This document shows positions 1-9,598 of a DNA stretch of 40,703 bases, piece by piece. The stretch is from an uncultured Prolixibacteraceae bacterium (lineage in GTDB: Bacteria; Bacteroidota; Bacteroidia; Bacteroidales; Prolixibacteraceae), in the NCBI GenBank assembly GCA_913063265.1, contig CAJXZG010000044.1, forward strand, positions 1-40,703, read 5' to 3'. Position 1 is the first letter of the stretch, and every line of letters begins with the position of its first letter. Position numbers and translations under genes: made by a program. Under the pieces are notes generated by a model. That model worked only from the letters and a program-made list of their open reading frames with translations. It did no database searches and was not told the DNA's origin.

Positions 1-340
1 AAGGTTCAATCGTAAAACTAACATATTAGCTCGCCCGCAGTCCGCCTACAGGAAAATGCGTTAAGAAATTTAGGGAATGGAGCGTCAAAAAAGAAAATTT
101 GTTTGACCCAGACCGAGTGGAGCGAGCGTCAGGGGAGTTTATTTTCTTTTAGCGGAATTCACTAAATTTTAGCAATTTTTATGTCAGCGGCGGCATTTCC
201 TGCCTGCCGAAGTGCGGCACGCAGGCAGGTTTGCTTCCTTTTTTTTGCTGCAGAAAAAAAGGAAGTCGCAGCGAAGCGAGAAATTAATCCAAATTGAATT
301 TTCTTTATAAGAATCGCCAAAATAAAGTATCTCTTATTAG
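1..340. repeat. Composite intergenic repeat, copy A (partial)
   Basis: No convincing gene lies here. The stretch holds two strong hairpins: a 9-bp stem at 199-207/221-229 (CCTGCCTGC with its complement) and a longer C-T/A-G stem at about 234-246/252-265 (CTTCC plus a T-run, then an A-run plus GGAAG). Its order of motifs, CGCCCGCA, a GTTAAGAAA-like block, a TTGACC...GCGTCAG block and finally GTCAGCGG(C/T)GGC, is shared with 36860-37055. It is therefore one copy of a dispersed non-coding element, cut by the window start. Short reading frames inside it are low-complexity and not supported as genes. Confidence 0.6.
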
Positions 341-425
341 TCATAACTTTATTTGTTGGAAACCCAAAGAAGCACGGAGGGGATTGTTAAATGATTTATT
401 TGGAGTTGATTGAAAAGTGAAAGGC

Positions 426-944
426 CTAATTTTCTGCAGGTTTATCTTCCTGAGAGCTAACAATAGAAATATTCTTTTGCAGTATAACCGTGTTTGCAAT
501 GGTAATTTTTTCTTTGTTATCGGTTTTGATATGTACAAAAAAGAAGGTGATATCATTTACTGTTCCTTCAATAACAAAGTCTTTTTCAATCAGTTTTATG
601 TGATCGCCTATTTTTAGGGGATGGTTAAAAAAGAGAATTAGTCCGGCTGTCATATTCGAAAGCAGCGACCACTGTGCAACAAAGGCAACACCCAATACGG
701 CTAAAATTGAAGAAACAAAAACTACCAAATCAGATTGTTTTACTCCCCAGATTGCCGAGATAAAAACCACTGCTGTTAAAGTCAGCAAAATGTTAATCAT
801 TCGAAGCGTAATTTTACGTCTCTGCAGCGTAAAATTGATTCTTTTCAGCACATTGTTTACACCCCGGCGTGTAAAAATGTGCGCCAGGCTTATAACCACC
901 ACTACAACAATCGTTTGAATAATTTGCAATACATAAGTTTCCAT
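426..944 (-). CDS. Small MscS-family mechanosensitive channel protein
   Basis: A 172-residue inner-membrane protein with the core of the MscS small-conductance channel family, which opens under membrane tension to release solutes. Two hydrophobic segments (about residues 8-25 and 45-67) precede the pore-lining helix. That helix is seen at about 75-110 as a Gly/Ala/Ser-rich stretch ending in the family hallmark FFNHPLKIGD. A short beta domain follows (about 111-165) with an IEGTVNDITFF motif. The large cytoplasmic cage of E. coli MscS is absent, so this is a compact form of the kind common in Bacteroidota. The start is the ATG at 942-944. The gene stands alone, and divergent sequence upstream is AT-rich spacer. 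The family call is firm; conductance and regulation cannot be read from the sequence. Confidence 0.88.
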   Translation of the reverse strand: METYVLQIIQTIVVVVVISLAHIFTRRGVNNVLKRINFTLQRRKITLRMINILLTLTAVVFISAIWGVKQSDLVVFVSSILAVLGVAFVAQWSLLSNMTAGLILFFNHPLKIGDHIKLIEKDFVIEGTVNDITFFFVHIKTDNKEKITIANTVILQKNISIVSSQEDKPAEN

Positions 945-1571
945 TCAGTTGTAAATTATTTAGCAGCAAAAATAATAAATCCTTTGTACTCAAACGTATT
1001 TTTAACTCTCCGCTCAATTATAAAATATCAAAAAGAAAGATTAAATAAACGATACAGATATCATTATAATAAACGAATGCTCAATTCTGTTATTTAAACT
1101 AAATTCAAATTATATTTATTTTACATAACTATTTGAATAACAAACAAATAAATACTATCTTTTTTTAATCAACTTTATCATAAAACTTAAAATGGATCAA
1201 TGCAACCAAACAAAATTAGATATCCATTACGATTTGACCTATTAAAGTCAAATTTCTAGATTCGATTGAAGACGATATTCTGAAATTTGACGGTGCACTT
1301 TCAACAACAGGTATTTGGGTTTATTTGCAATTTTTATTATTTCTGACATTTCTATTTTACTATTCTCTTTTACCCAATTACTTTCAAACCCATTATTTTA
1401 TTTAAAACGCTTTTATACCTACAAAGCTGTTAGCCCTTGTGTGCTCATTTTGTGGATGCTATATCCTCTTTATTTATTAGGCAAAATTGTCCAGGTAAAA
1501 TGTAGAGTTTTATAACAAAATTTTAACAGGATTTTACGGAAAAAGAAAATTTAAACCAAAAACTAAATATT
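945..1571. other. AT-rich spacer without a supported gene
   Basis: This 627-bp stretch separates the MscS gene from the giant surface-protein gene. It is very AT-rich. A hydrophobic frame starting at TTG 1315 lacks a ribosome-binding site and resembles no family I know. Another open frame from about 1238 to 1406 has no start codon; it could be a gene remnant but I cannot identify it. The final 60 bases must contain the leader of the gene at 1572, but I see no clear TAnnTTTG box there. Confidence 0.4.
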
Positions 1572-4500
1572 ATGAAAAAATTGATTTTTACGTTATGCGC
1601 ATTTATTGCATTAACTTTTATTACAAACATTTCATTTGCTCAAGCACCTGAAAAATTATGGGATAAAACCATAGGTGGATCATCCACTGATCAATTACGT
1701 TCTTTGATCCAAACTTCAGATGGAGGATTTCTTTTAGGTGGGTATTCAACTTCGAATGTTTCTAGTGAGAAATCCGAAGATTGCAAAGGAGGATATGATT
1801 ACTGGGTTATAAAATTGGATGCAAATAAAAACATATCTTGGGATAAAACTATCGGTGGTAGCTCTTATGAGTATTTAACTTCTATGATTCAAACTTCAGA
1901 CGGAGGATTTCTTCTTGGAGGATATTCGATATCAAATAGTTCTTTTGATAAATCAGAGGATTCACGCGGCAGTTACGATTATTGGATAGTAAAACTTAAT
2001 TCAAATGGTGACAAATTGTGGGATAAAACATTAGGTGGTATAATGAACGATGTATGCAACTCAATTATATTAACATCAGACAATGGTTATCTGTTGGCAG
2101 GTAGGTCTGAATCAAATATTTCAGTTGATAAATCAGAAAATTCAAAGGGATTAAGCGATTTCTGGATTGTCAAATTAGATATCAATGGTAATAAATTGTG
2201 GGATAAAACAATTGGTGGTAATGAAGTTGATATTTGCACCTCAGTATGTCAAACTGAAGATGGAGGATATCTTTTAGGAGGAGAGTCTTATTCTAATGTA
2301 TCAGGCGATAAATCTGAGAATTGTCGCGGCACCTACGATTATTGGATTGTAAAAGTAGATAGTAATGGTAATAAAATATGGGACAAAACATTGGGAGGAA
2401 GTTCTACAGACCGTTGTTTGTCAGCAATCCAAACTAGTGATGGTGGCTATATTGTTGGAGGTTATTCAGATTCTAATGCATCTGGCGAGAAATCAGAGAG
2501 TTCAAAGGGTTCAAATGACTATTGGGTTGTAAAATTAGATGCAAATAAGAATATATCCTGGAATAAAACGATTGGTGGTGATGGTTGGGATTTCTTCCGA
2601 ACCATGATACAGACTGCGAACGGCGACTACCTTTTGGGAGGAGTTTCATACTCAAATATTTCAGGAGATAAATCAGAAACACCACACGGAGGAAATGATT
2701 TCTGGATCGTGAGCCTAGATCAAAATGGGAATAAAAAATGGGACAAAGAAATAGGTGGTGGTTCAGAAGATGATTGTTTCTCCATAATTCAAACAGGAGA
2801 TTTCAGCTATTTTTTAGGCGGAATTTCAAGTTCAAATATATCAGCAGACAAATCGGAAAATTCGCGCGGGGGAAACGATTATTGGATTGTAAAATTGGGC
2901 TCACCTAACCAACCACCAGTTGCCAACAACGACAGCTTTGAAATGTATGGGAACACGCTAACTGTATCTGCAACAGGAGTTCTTACAAATGATACAGATG
3001 CAGAAAGTAATCCTCTTACAGCAGTAATTGAAACACAACCAACAAAAGGAACCGTAGTTTTGAATTCAGATGGTTCTTTTACTTATACAATAGGTGCAAA
3101 TTTCGATGGTAATGACAGTTTTACTTACAAAGCTAACGATGGAACCGATGACAGCAATGTGGCCTCGGTAACAATTATAAAAGCTGATCCTCAAGTTTGT
3201 AGTAATAAGACGCTTAATAGTCAGGAAGAGGTAAATTCATTTAATTGTTCGTCAATCACGGGCAACCTGACTATTTCAGGGGAGGATATTACAGACTTAA
3301 GTCCTCTCTCAATATTAACATCCATTGGAGGATATCTTTATATTCACAACAATCCGTTATTAACAAATTTAGACGGCCTTTCTTCTCTAACATCTATTGG
3401 AGGAGACCTGACCATTGACCAAAATGAAGCTTTAGAAAATATCAACGGTTTAAATTCACTAACTGCACTTGATAATGTTTATGTACAGTATTGTAACACG
3501 TTGGCGCATTTAGACGGTTTCTCAAAATTAACTTTAATAGGTGGAAATCTATATGTTGTTTCTTGTCCTGCTCTTCAGAATGTAGATGGTCTATCTGGAA
3601 TAACTTCAGTTGGAGGCATTTTGAAAATAAGTTCTAATAATATTTTAGAAAATATTTACGGACTTTCGGGTTTAACTTCTATCGACTCACATTTAATGAT
3701 TAATAACAATAGTTCACTTTTAAATTTAGACGGCCTTGCCGCGCTTAATGTAATAGGAGGAGATTTGTACATTAATAATGGTTTGGCCTTACAGCAATTA
3801 GATAGTTTTAATAATCTGACTTCGATAACGGGAATGCTTTACATTCGTAATTGTCCTTTAATAACAAATTTAAATGGACTTTCAGCTTTAGAAATAGTAG
3901 GGAATAATTTGTCAATTACTCTCAATTCCGCACTTTCAGAATTTTGCGCACTGTATACACTAATTAATGGCAGTGGTTTAGCAGGTAGCTATACAATCAG
4001 TGGTAATGCAGCAAATCCTACACAACAAGATATTATTGATGCTGGACCATGCTTGAATCAAGCTTCATGCACTTCAGTTACCAATCTAAATGATAGCGGG
4101 GCAGGTTCTTTAAGAGAAGCCATTAATTGTGCAAATTCAAATCCTGGGTCAGACGTTATTACATTTAATGTTGCCGGAACAATCAATGTTTTGACTCAAT
4201 TACCTGAATTAAACGACCCCACTGGAGGAACTACTATTGATGGTAGTTCAGCTCCTGGTTATTCCGGAGAGCCGATTGTTGTTTTAAAAGGATTAGGCAC
4301 TAGCAGCATTGATGGAATTGTTATTACAACACCAAATAATAATGTAAAGGGACTTCAAATTCATGAATTCCGCTATGGAATAAATATAAACGGAAATTTA
4401 GCGACTAACAATATTATTTCCAATAATTATATAGGTAATGATGGAAATACGACAAAATCAAATGGAAGAGGAGTTTTAATTGAAAATGCACCAAATAATA

Positions 4501-7500
4501 TCATAGGTGGTTCAACAATTGGTGATAAAAATGTAATATCAGGGAATCCAGGTGATATATATATAAAAGGATTAGAAGCAACTGGAAACAAAATTTTAGG
4601 GAATTTAATCGGTATTGATGCTTCAGGAAGCTTAGCCTTGGGAGCTTCAAATCAAGGTGGTATTACAATATACAATTCACCAGACAACATTATTGGGGGT
4701 TTAAATCCGGGAGAAGGAAACGTGATATCAGGAAATGGCAGTGGAATTTACATGATTTTAAGCAGCGCAAGTGGTACAATTATCCAAGGGAACTTAATTG
4801 GCACAGATATCTCTGGAACTTCAGCAATAGGTAATTCAAATGCAATATTTTCTTATCAGGCGATAGAAAACAGCATAATTGGGGGAACAATAGCAGGTGC
4901 TAGAAATATAATATCTGGGAATTTTCGAGGTATTGAGATAAAAGGAGATAATAACTTAATACAGGGTAATTATTTCGGGACCGATATTACAGGGTCAAAG
5001 AAACTTGGAAATGGAGGAAGCAATATTACTATTATAAATGGAAAAAATAATTTAGTAGGAGGAATTACGATTGAAGCCAGAAATATTATTTCAAATAGTA
5101 GTGGTACCGGAGTGTTTTTCGGAGGCAATACTTCAACTGATAATAAGGTGCAGGGCAATTATATTGGTACTGATGTAACAGGAACTTTAGATTTTGGAAA
5201 TAATTCTGGAATAGGTATTGGTGGCGAAGGAAATGAACGAAATATAATAGGAGGCACTCAACCCGGTGCTGGAAATCTCATTTCAGGGAATTCTACCGGA
5301 ATTAATATTCGACTTTGTGCCAACAATATAGTACAAGGCAATCTAATAGGTACAGATTTAACAGGAAGTATAGCTATAGGAAATAATGCTGGTATTTGGA
5401 TCGAAAGCGCTTCCAATAATACAATCGGAGGAACTGTACCAGAAGCACGTAATATCATTTCCGGAAACTTACATGGAATTTTTATTGATTACAGTAATTC
5501 CTATAATACTGGTGCGGAGGGAAATATAATTCAAGGTAATTATATTGGAACTGACATATCAGGAAATTCAGAATTGGGAAACACAGAATATGGTGTTTAT
5601 ATAAGAGGGGGCTCAAATAATGTAATAGGAGGAACATTAGAAGGAGCAAGAAACATTATTTCAGGAAATAATTCAGTAGGTATTTTGATCGATAAAACTT
5701 ATTCAGGAACTTTTGCAAATAGCAATAAAGTGCAGGGAAATTATATAGGCACCAATTCTACAGGTAGTTTGGCCTTGGGTAACACATATTCAGGTATTCA
5801 AGATGGTGGCACCTCAAGCCTAATTGGAGGTACTGTTTCAGGAGCTGGCAATGTTATTTCAGGAAATAATATTGGCATCCTTGTTACTAGAAATGGTTCT
5901 ACAATAAAGGGAAATTTGATAGGAGTTAATTCAAATGGCACAGAGAAATTATCCAATACTCAAAGTGGAATAAAAATTACTTCTGATGGTATAAATTGTG
6001 TTGTTGGAGGAAAAACAGTGGAAGAACGAAATATCATTTCAGGAAATGGAGGTGAAGGCATTGAAATAAATGCTGTCGGAAATATAGTACAAGGAAATTA
6101 TATTGGAACAGATATTACGGGAACAATTGCGATGGGTAATTCATCTAACGGAATTTATGCCAGTTCAGGAGTTGCTGGAGAAATTTTTATCGGAGGTTCG
6201 GAAACTGGCGCAGGTAATGTTATATCTGGGAATAATCAGAATGGAATAAAAATTCAATTTTTAAACACAAAGGCTACAATACAAGGGAATTACATAGGAA
6301 CATCCTCTACAGGTGATGCAGATTTGGGTAATTTACAAAACGGTATATATTTCTATCAAGGTGCAGAACACATTGTTGGTGGAGAAACTGTTGAAACCGG
6401 TAATGTCATTGCTTTTAATAAGAATAATGGGCTCTATGCATATTCAGCCAGTTCAGTTTCAATTTTAGGAAACTCCGTTTTATCTAATAAAAATCACGGT
6501 ATATATTTTAATTCTGGTTCAAATCATATAATCGGAGGAAATACTCCTGAATTAGGTAATATGATTGCCTATAACGGAAAAAATGGAATTTACAATCTTT
6601 CTACAAACTCCTGCACATTTAATATGAATTCAATTTTATCGAATGTTGAAAATGGTATCTTTTCCAGTGGCGGATCAAATCATACAATAGGTGGAACTGC
6701 ATCAGATTCTGGTAATATTATTTCCTTAAATGGTAAAAATGGAATTCTGGTTTATTCAACCATTTCCTGTGCACTTCATCAAAATTCGATTTTTTCGAAT
6801 AACGAAGTTGGAATTGATCTTTATCCAATTGGCATAAATGCTAATGATCTTGGTGATGGTGATTCAGGCCCAAATAATTTACAAAATTATCCTGAATTAA
6901 ATGCAATTTCTGCGGATGTAGCTAATACAACTATTGAAGGGATTCTAAATAGTAATCCAAATACAACATTTACAATTGAATTCTTTTCTAACTCAGCTGC
7001 AGATCCGTCTGGTTATGGGGAAGGTGAACATTTTATGGGTTCTTCAACCATAACCACAGATGGAAATGGTGATGCAAATTTTACTGAAGTATTGCCAATG
7101 GTAATTTCAGAAGGAGAATTTGTAACAGCAACAGCAACCGATCCGAATGGAAATACTTCTGAGTTTTCCACAGCATTGGAATATATTGCCTGTGAGTCAC
7201 CGGTTGCGGTATGTCAGGATATTACTATTCAGTTGGACGTCAATGGTCAGGCAGATATATCAGTAATAGATATTGATAACGGATCTGAAGCTTCCTGTGG
7301 TCTGGATAATATTTCTATTGACCAAAACTCCTTTGATTGTTCAAATATGGGTCAGAATATTGTTACTTTAATGATTACTGATGTAAGGCAGGCAAGTTCA
7401 ACCTGTACTTCAATTGTTACGGTCGATGATGTCACTGCTCCGGTTGCAGATGTGGATATTCTGCCAACAGTAACAGGCGAATGCAGTGCTGAAGTCATTG

Positions 7501-9371
7501 CGCCTTCTGCAACTGATAACTGTAAAGGTACTATCACAGGTGTTACCACAGACCCAACTTCATATTCTGAACAGGGAACTTACACAGTTACCTGGACTTA
7601 TGATGATGGAAACGGAAACATTTCATCGCAACAGCAAACGGTAATTGTCAATGATGTGACTGCTCCGATTGCAGATGTGGATATTCTGCCAACAGTAACA
7701 GGCGAATGCAGTGCTGAAGTTATTGCACCTACTGCTACCGATAATTGTACAGGGACTATCACAGGAGCAACCACCGACCCAACTTCATATTCTGAACAGG
7801 GAACTTATACGGTTACATGGACTTATGATGATGGGAACGGGAACACCTCATCGCAGCAGCAAACGGTAATTGTCGATGATGTCACTGCTCCGGTTGCAGA
7901 TGTGGATATTCTGCCAACAGTAACAGGCGAATGCAGTGCTGAAGTTGTTGCGCCTACTGCTACCGATAATTGTGAAGGTACAATCACAGGAGCAACCACA
8001 GACCCAACTTCATATTCTGAACAGGGAACTTATACGGTTACCTGGACTTACGATGATGGAAATGGGAACATTTCTTCTCAAGAACAAACTGTTATTGTTA
8101 ACGATGTAACCGCTCCGGTAGTGATTACCCAGAATTATGCAGTCCAATTGGATGATAACGGTAATGCTTCAATTACTGTTTTGGATATCGATAATGGCTC
8201 ATATGATAATTGTGAAATTTATACAATGGAATTATCTCAGGAGCATTTTACATGTGATGATATCGGCGACAATCAAATTATTTTGACTGTAACTGATATA
8301 AATGGAAACCAATCAAATAAAGTTGCAATTGTAAATGTATCTTACAATATTCCTGAAATAGTAGTTATTAACGGCCCAGAACATCCATATCCATTGGGTA
8401 CTTTAATTTTATTGGAAATTGAATTAGATGTTCCTTTAAATAACGATGTTAAAGTTATATGGGATGATGGAACCGAAAATTACTATAACGGGACAACTGG
8501 TATTGTTTACGCTGATCATATGTATCAAACTGCAGGCGTTTATTCAGTTGAAGTTGTAATACTTGATCCTTGTAATTTATCTCAAATTAGTGAATTTAAT
8601 TATGTGGTGATATATGATCCAAGTGCAGGTTTCGTTACCGGTGGTGGATGGATAGATTCGCCTGAAGGAGCTTATAAACCTGATCTATCTTTAACAGGTA
8701 AAGCTAATTTTGGATTTGTAGCCAAATATAAAAAAGGACAAACTACACCGGATGGTAAAACCGAATTCCAGTTTAAAGCCGGTAACCTTAATTTTAACAG
8801 TGCCGATTATGAATACCTTGTAATTATGGTTGCCGGTGCAAAATCATTAATCAAAGGTACCGGAACAATAAACGGAGATGGAAATTACGGCTTTATTTTG
8901 AGTGCGCTGGATGCCGATTTGACACCCAGTGCTGAAAAGGATAAATTCAGAATAAAAATCTGGGACAAGGATGCCGGTGATGAAATTGTTTATGACAATA
9001 ATATTTCCGGAGACGATAATGCAGATCCGGCTACAACAATTGGAGGTGGCTCAATTACAATACATGCTAATGATAATAAGTCGGCTGAAATTATAAACAC
9101 AATTGAGCTAAGTGAATTAAAGGTATATCCAAATCCTTTTAGCAGTGTTCTGAAATTTGAGTTTGAATCTCCTAACAGTACCTATGCAAGAATTGATATG
9201 TATGATGCAACCGGACGAATGATTAAAACTATTTTTGAACAGGAAATTGAAGGAGGTGTATTGTACAATGCTGAATTCAATCCTGTGGATGAAGTCAGCG
9301 GATTCTATTTTTACCGTGTAAATATGGGTGGCAATATTTATAATGATAAAGCAATATTTAAAAAGGAATAA
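1572..9371 (+). CDS. Giant multi-repeat surface protein with T9SS C-terminal sorting domain
   Basis: A 2599-residue exported protein. Residues 1-24 are a signal peptide (ending SFAQ). Seven 60-residue repeats follow (30-442; motifs WDKTIGG, QTSDGGFLLGG, DYWIVKLD), probably a beta-propeller-like fold. Next come a cadherin/VCBS-like domain (about 446-540, PPVANNDSF start), leucine-rich receptor-L-like repeats (about 555-815) and a LNDSGAGSLREAI segment (about 838). A very long right-handed beta-helix spans about 850-1770, with recurring IIGG, ARNIISGN and VQGNYIGTD motifs. An Ig-like region (from 1876), three near-identical 75-residue HYR-like domains (1954-2178), a PKD-like domain (about 2267-2335) and a GGGWI-type module (about 2340-2500) precede a C-terminal T9SS type A sorting domain (about 2515-2599; VYPNPF, GFYFYRV). 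The last signal predicts passage through the type IX system to the cell surface. An adhesin or glycan-binding role is inference; no catalytic motif is evident. Confidence 0.9.
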   Translation: MKKLIFTLCAFIALTFITNISFAQAPEKLWDKTIGGSSTDQLRSLIQTSDGGFLLGGYSTSNVSSEKSEDCKGGYDYWVIKLDANKNISWDKTIGGSSYEYLTSMIQTSDGGFLLGGYSISNSSFDKSEDSRGSYDYWIVKLNSNGDKLWDKTLGGIMNDVCNSIILTSDNGYLLAGRSESNISVDKSENSKGLSDFWIVKLDINGNKLWDKTIGGNEVDICTSVCQTEDGGYLLGGESYSNVSGDKSENCRGTYDYWIVKVDSNGNKIWDKTLGGSSTDRCLSAIQTSDGGYIVGGYSDSNASGEKSESSKGSNDYWVVKLDANKNISWNKTIGGDGWDFFRTMIQTANGDYLLGGVSYSNISGDKSETPHGGNDFWIVSLDQNGNKKWDKEIGGGSEDDCFSIIQTGDFSYFLGGISSSNISADKSENSRGGNDYWIVKLGSPNQPPVANNDSFEMYGNTLTVSATGVLTNDTDAESNPLTAVIETQPTKGTVVLNSDGSFTYTIGANFDGNDSFTYKANDGTDDSNVASVTIIKADPQVCSNKTLNSQEEVNSFNCSSITGNLTISGEDITDLSPLSILTSIGGYLYIHNNPLLTNLDGLSSLTSIGGDLTIDQNEALENINGLNSLTALDNVYVQYCNTLAHLDGFSKLTLIGGNLYVVSCPALQNVDGLSGITSVGGILKISSNNILENIYGLSGLTSIDSHLMINNNSSLLNLDGLAALNVIGGDLYINNGLALQQLDSFNNLTSITGMLYIRNCPLITNLNGLSALEIVGNNLSITLNSALSEFCALYTLINGSGLAGSYTISGNAANPTQQDIIDAGPCLNQASCTSVTNLNDSGAGSLREAINCANSNPGSDVITFNVAGTINVLTQLPELNDPTGGTTIDGSSAPGYSGEPIVVLKGLGTSSIDGIVITTPNNNVKGLQIHEFRYGININGNLATNNIISNNYIGNDGNTTKSNGRGVLIENAPNNIIGGSTIGDKNVISGNPGDIYIKGLEATGNKILGNLIGIDASGSLALGASNQGGITIYNSPDNIIGGLNPGEGNVISGNGSGIYMILSSASGTIIQGNLIGTDISGTSAIGNSNAIFSYQAIENSIIGGTIAGARNIISGNFRGIEIKGDNNLIQGNYFGTDITGSKKLGNGGSNITIINGKNNLVGGITIEARNIISNSSGTGVFFGGNTSTDNKVQGNYIGTDVTGTLDFGNNSGIGIGGEGNERNIIGGTQPGAGNLISGNSTGINIRLCANNIVQGNLIGTDLTGSIAIGNNAGIWIESASNNTIGGTVPEARNIISGNLHGIFIDYSNSYNTGAEGNIIQGNYIGTDISGNSELGNTEYGVYIRGGSNNVIGGTLEGARNIISGNNSVGILIDKTYSGTFANSNKVQGNYIGTNSTGSLALGNTYSGIQDGGTSSLIGGTVSGAGNVISGNNIGILVTRNGSTIKGNLIGVNSNGTEKLSNTQSGIKITSDGINCVVGGKTVEERNIISGNGGEGIEINAVGNIVQGNYIGTDITGTIAMGNSSNGIYASSGVAGEIFIGGSETGAGNVISGNNQNGIKIQFLNTKATIQGNYIGTSSTGDADLGNLQNGIYFYQGAEHIVGGETVETGNVIAFNKNNGLYAYSASSVSILGNSVLSNKNHGIYFNSGSNHIIGGNTPELGNMIAYNGKNGIYNLSTNSCTFNMNSILSNVENGIFSSGGSNHTIGGTASDSGNIISLNGKNGILVYSTISCALHQNSIFSNNEVGIDLYPIGINANDLGDGDSGPNNLQNYPELNAISADVANTTIEGILNSNPNTTFTIEFFSNSAADPSGYGEGEHFMGSSTITTDGNGDANFTEVLPMVISEGEFVTATATDPNGNTSEFSTALEYIACESPVAVCQDITIQLDVNGQADISVIDIDNGSEASCGLDNISIDQNSFDCSNMGQNIVTLMITDVRQASSTCTSIVTVDDVTAPVADVDILPTVTGECSAEVIAPSATDNCKGTITGVTTDPTSYSEQGTYTVTWTYDDGNGNISSQQQTVIVNDVTAPIADVDILPTVTGECSAEVIAPTATDNCTGTITGATTDPTSYSEQGTYTVTWTYDDGNGNTSSQQQTVIVDDVTAPVADVDILPTVTGECSAEVVAPTATDNCEGTITGATTDPTSYSEQGTYTVTWTYDDGNGNISSQEQTVIVNDVTAPVVITQNYAVQLDDNGNASITVLDIDNGSYDNCEIYTMELSQEHFTCDDIGDNQIILTVTDINGNQSNKVAIVNVSYNIPEIVVINGPEHPYPLGTLILLEIELDVPLNNDVKVIWDDGTENYYNGTTGIVYADHMYQTAGVYSVEVVILDPCNLSQISEFNYVVIYDPSAGFVTGGGWIDSPEGAYKPDLSLTGKANFGFVAKYKKGQTTPDGKTEFQFKAGNLNFNSADYEYLVIMVAGAKSLIKGTGTINGDGNYGFILSALDADLTPSAEKDKFRIKIWDKDAGDEIVYDNNISGDDNADPATTIGGGSITIHANDNKSAEIINTIELSELKVYPNPFSSVLKFEFESPNSTYARIDMYDATGRMIKTIFEQEIEGGVLYNAEFNPVDEVSGFYFYRVNMGGNIYNDKAIFKKE
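1659..2898 (+). repeat. Seven 180-bp coding tandem repeats
   Basis: The Trp codon of the WDKTIGG motif recurs at 1659, 1839, 2019, 2199, 2379, 2559 and 2739, exactly 180 bp apart. The last unit is slightly truncated. Units have diverged in sequence while keeping length, which argues for structural constraint rather than recent duplication. Confidence 0.93.
7431..8105 (+). repeat. Three near-identical 225-bp coding tandem repeats
   Basis: Units start at 7431, 7656 and 7881 and the block ends at 8105; each is exactly 225 bp (75 codons, HYR-like Ig domain starting VTAP). Long stretches are nearly identical at the DNA level, including synonymous positions. This points to recent duplication or gene conversion, and copy number may vary between strains. 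Confidence 0.93.
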
Positions 9372-9378
9372 CATCAAA

Positions 9379-9412
9379 AAAACAGGCTGTCTTAAAGGAT
9401 GGCCTGTTTTTT
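9379..9412 (+). terminator. Rho-independent terminator after the giant surface-protein gene
   Basis: The inverted repeat AACAGGC (9381-9387) / GCCTGTT (9402-9408), preceded by A residues and followed by a T-run, starts ten bases after the stop codon at 9371. It ends the giant-gene transcript; the flanking A-run could also let it act on the other strand. Confidence 0.82.
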
Positions 9413-9442
9413 AATATAATAATTCCCACATCTTAAAATAAT

Positions 9443-9484
9443 CCTCCGACCTCGTACCTCGGCCACCTCCTTTAAAAAAGGAGG
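9443..9484. repeat. Heptad-phased array (CCTCNNN) with hairpin
   Basis: CCTC recurs at 9443, 9450 and 9457 with a 7-bp step. The array runs into a CCTCC...GGAGG hairpin at about 9466-9484. It lies in the 226-bp spacer between the convergent giant gene and dgt and belongs to the 7-bp-period class seen through the window. Confidence 0.6.
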
Positions 9485-9557
9485 ACTCGTTTCATCCTCA
9501 ATGCTGAAAAGGGATTTTTGGTGGATTGGAATTAAAAGAAAATTAAATTCTTCTAGA

Positions 9558-9598
9558 CTCTCGACTTCGACCTTCTGACTTCCAACTTCCAACTTTCC
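9558..9598. repeat. Heptad-phased array (CTTCNNN) abutting the dgt stop codon
   Basis: Six consecutive 7-bp units begin at 9558, 9565, 9572, 9579, 9586 and 9593, most of the form CTTCNNN. The last base of the array is part of the dGTPase stop codon (9598-9600 on the minus strand), so the array forms the immediate 3' flank of that gene. Confidence 0.75.

Noticed and set aside
1315..1515. 66-residue hydrophobic reading frame
   Set aside because: TTG start, no ribosome-binding site or homologue known to me, in AT-rich DNA where such frames arise by chance.
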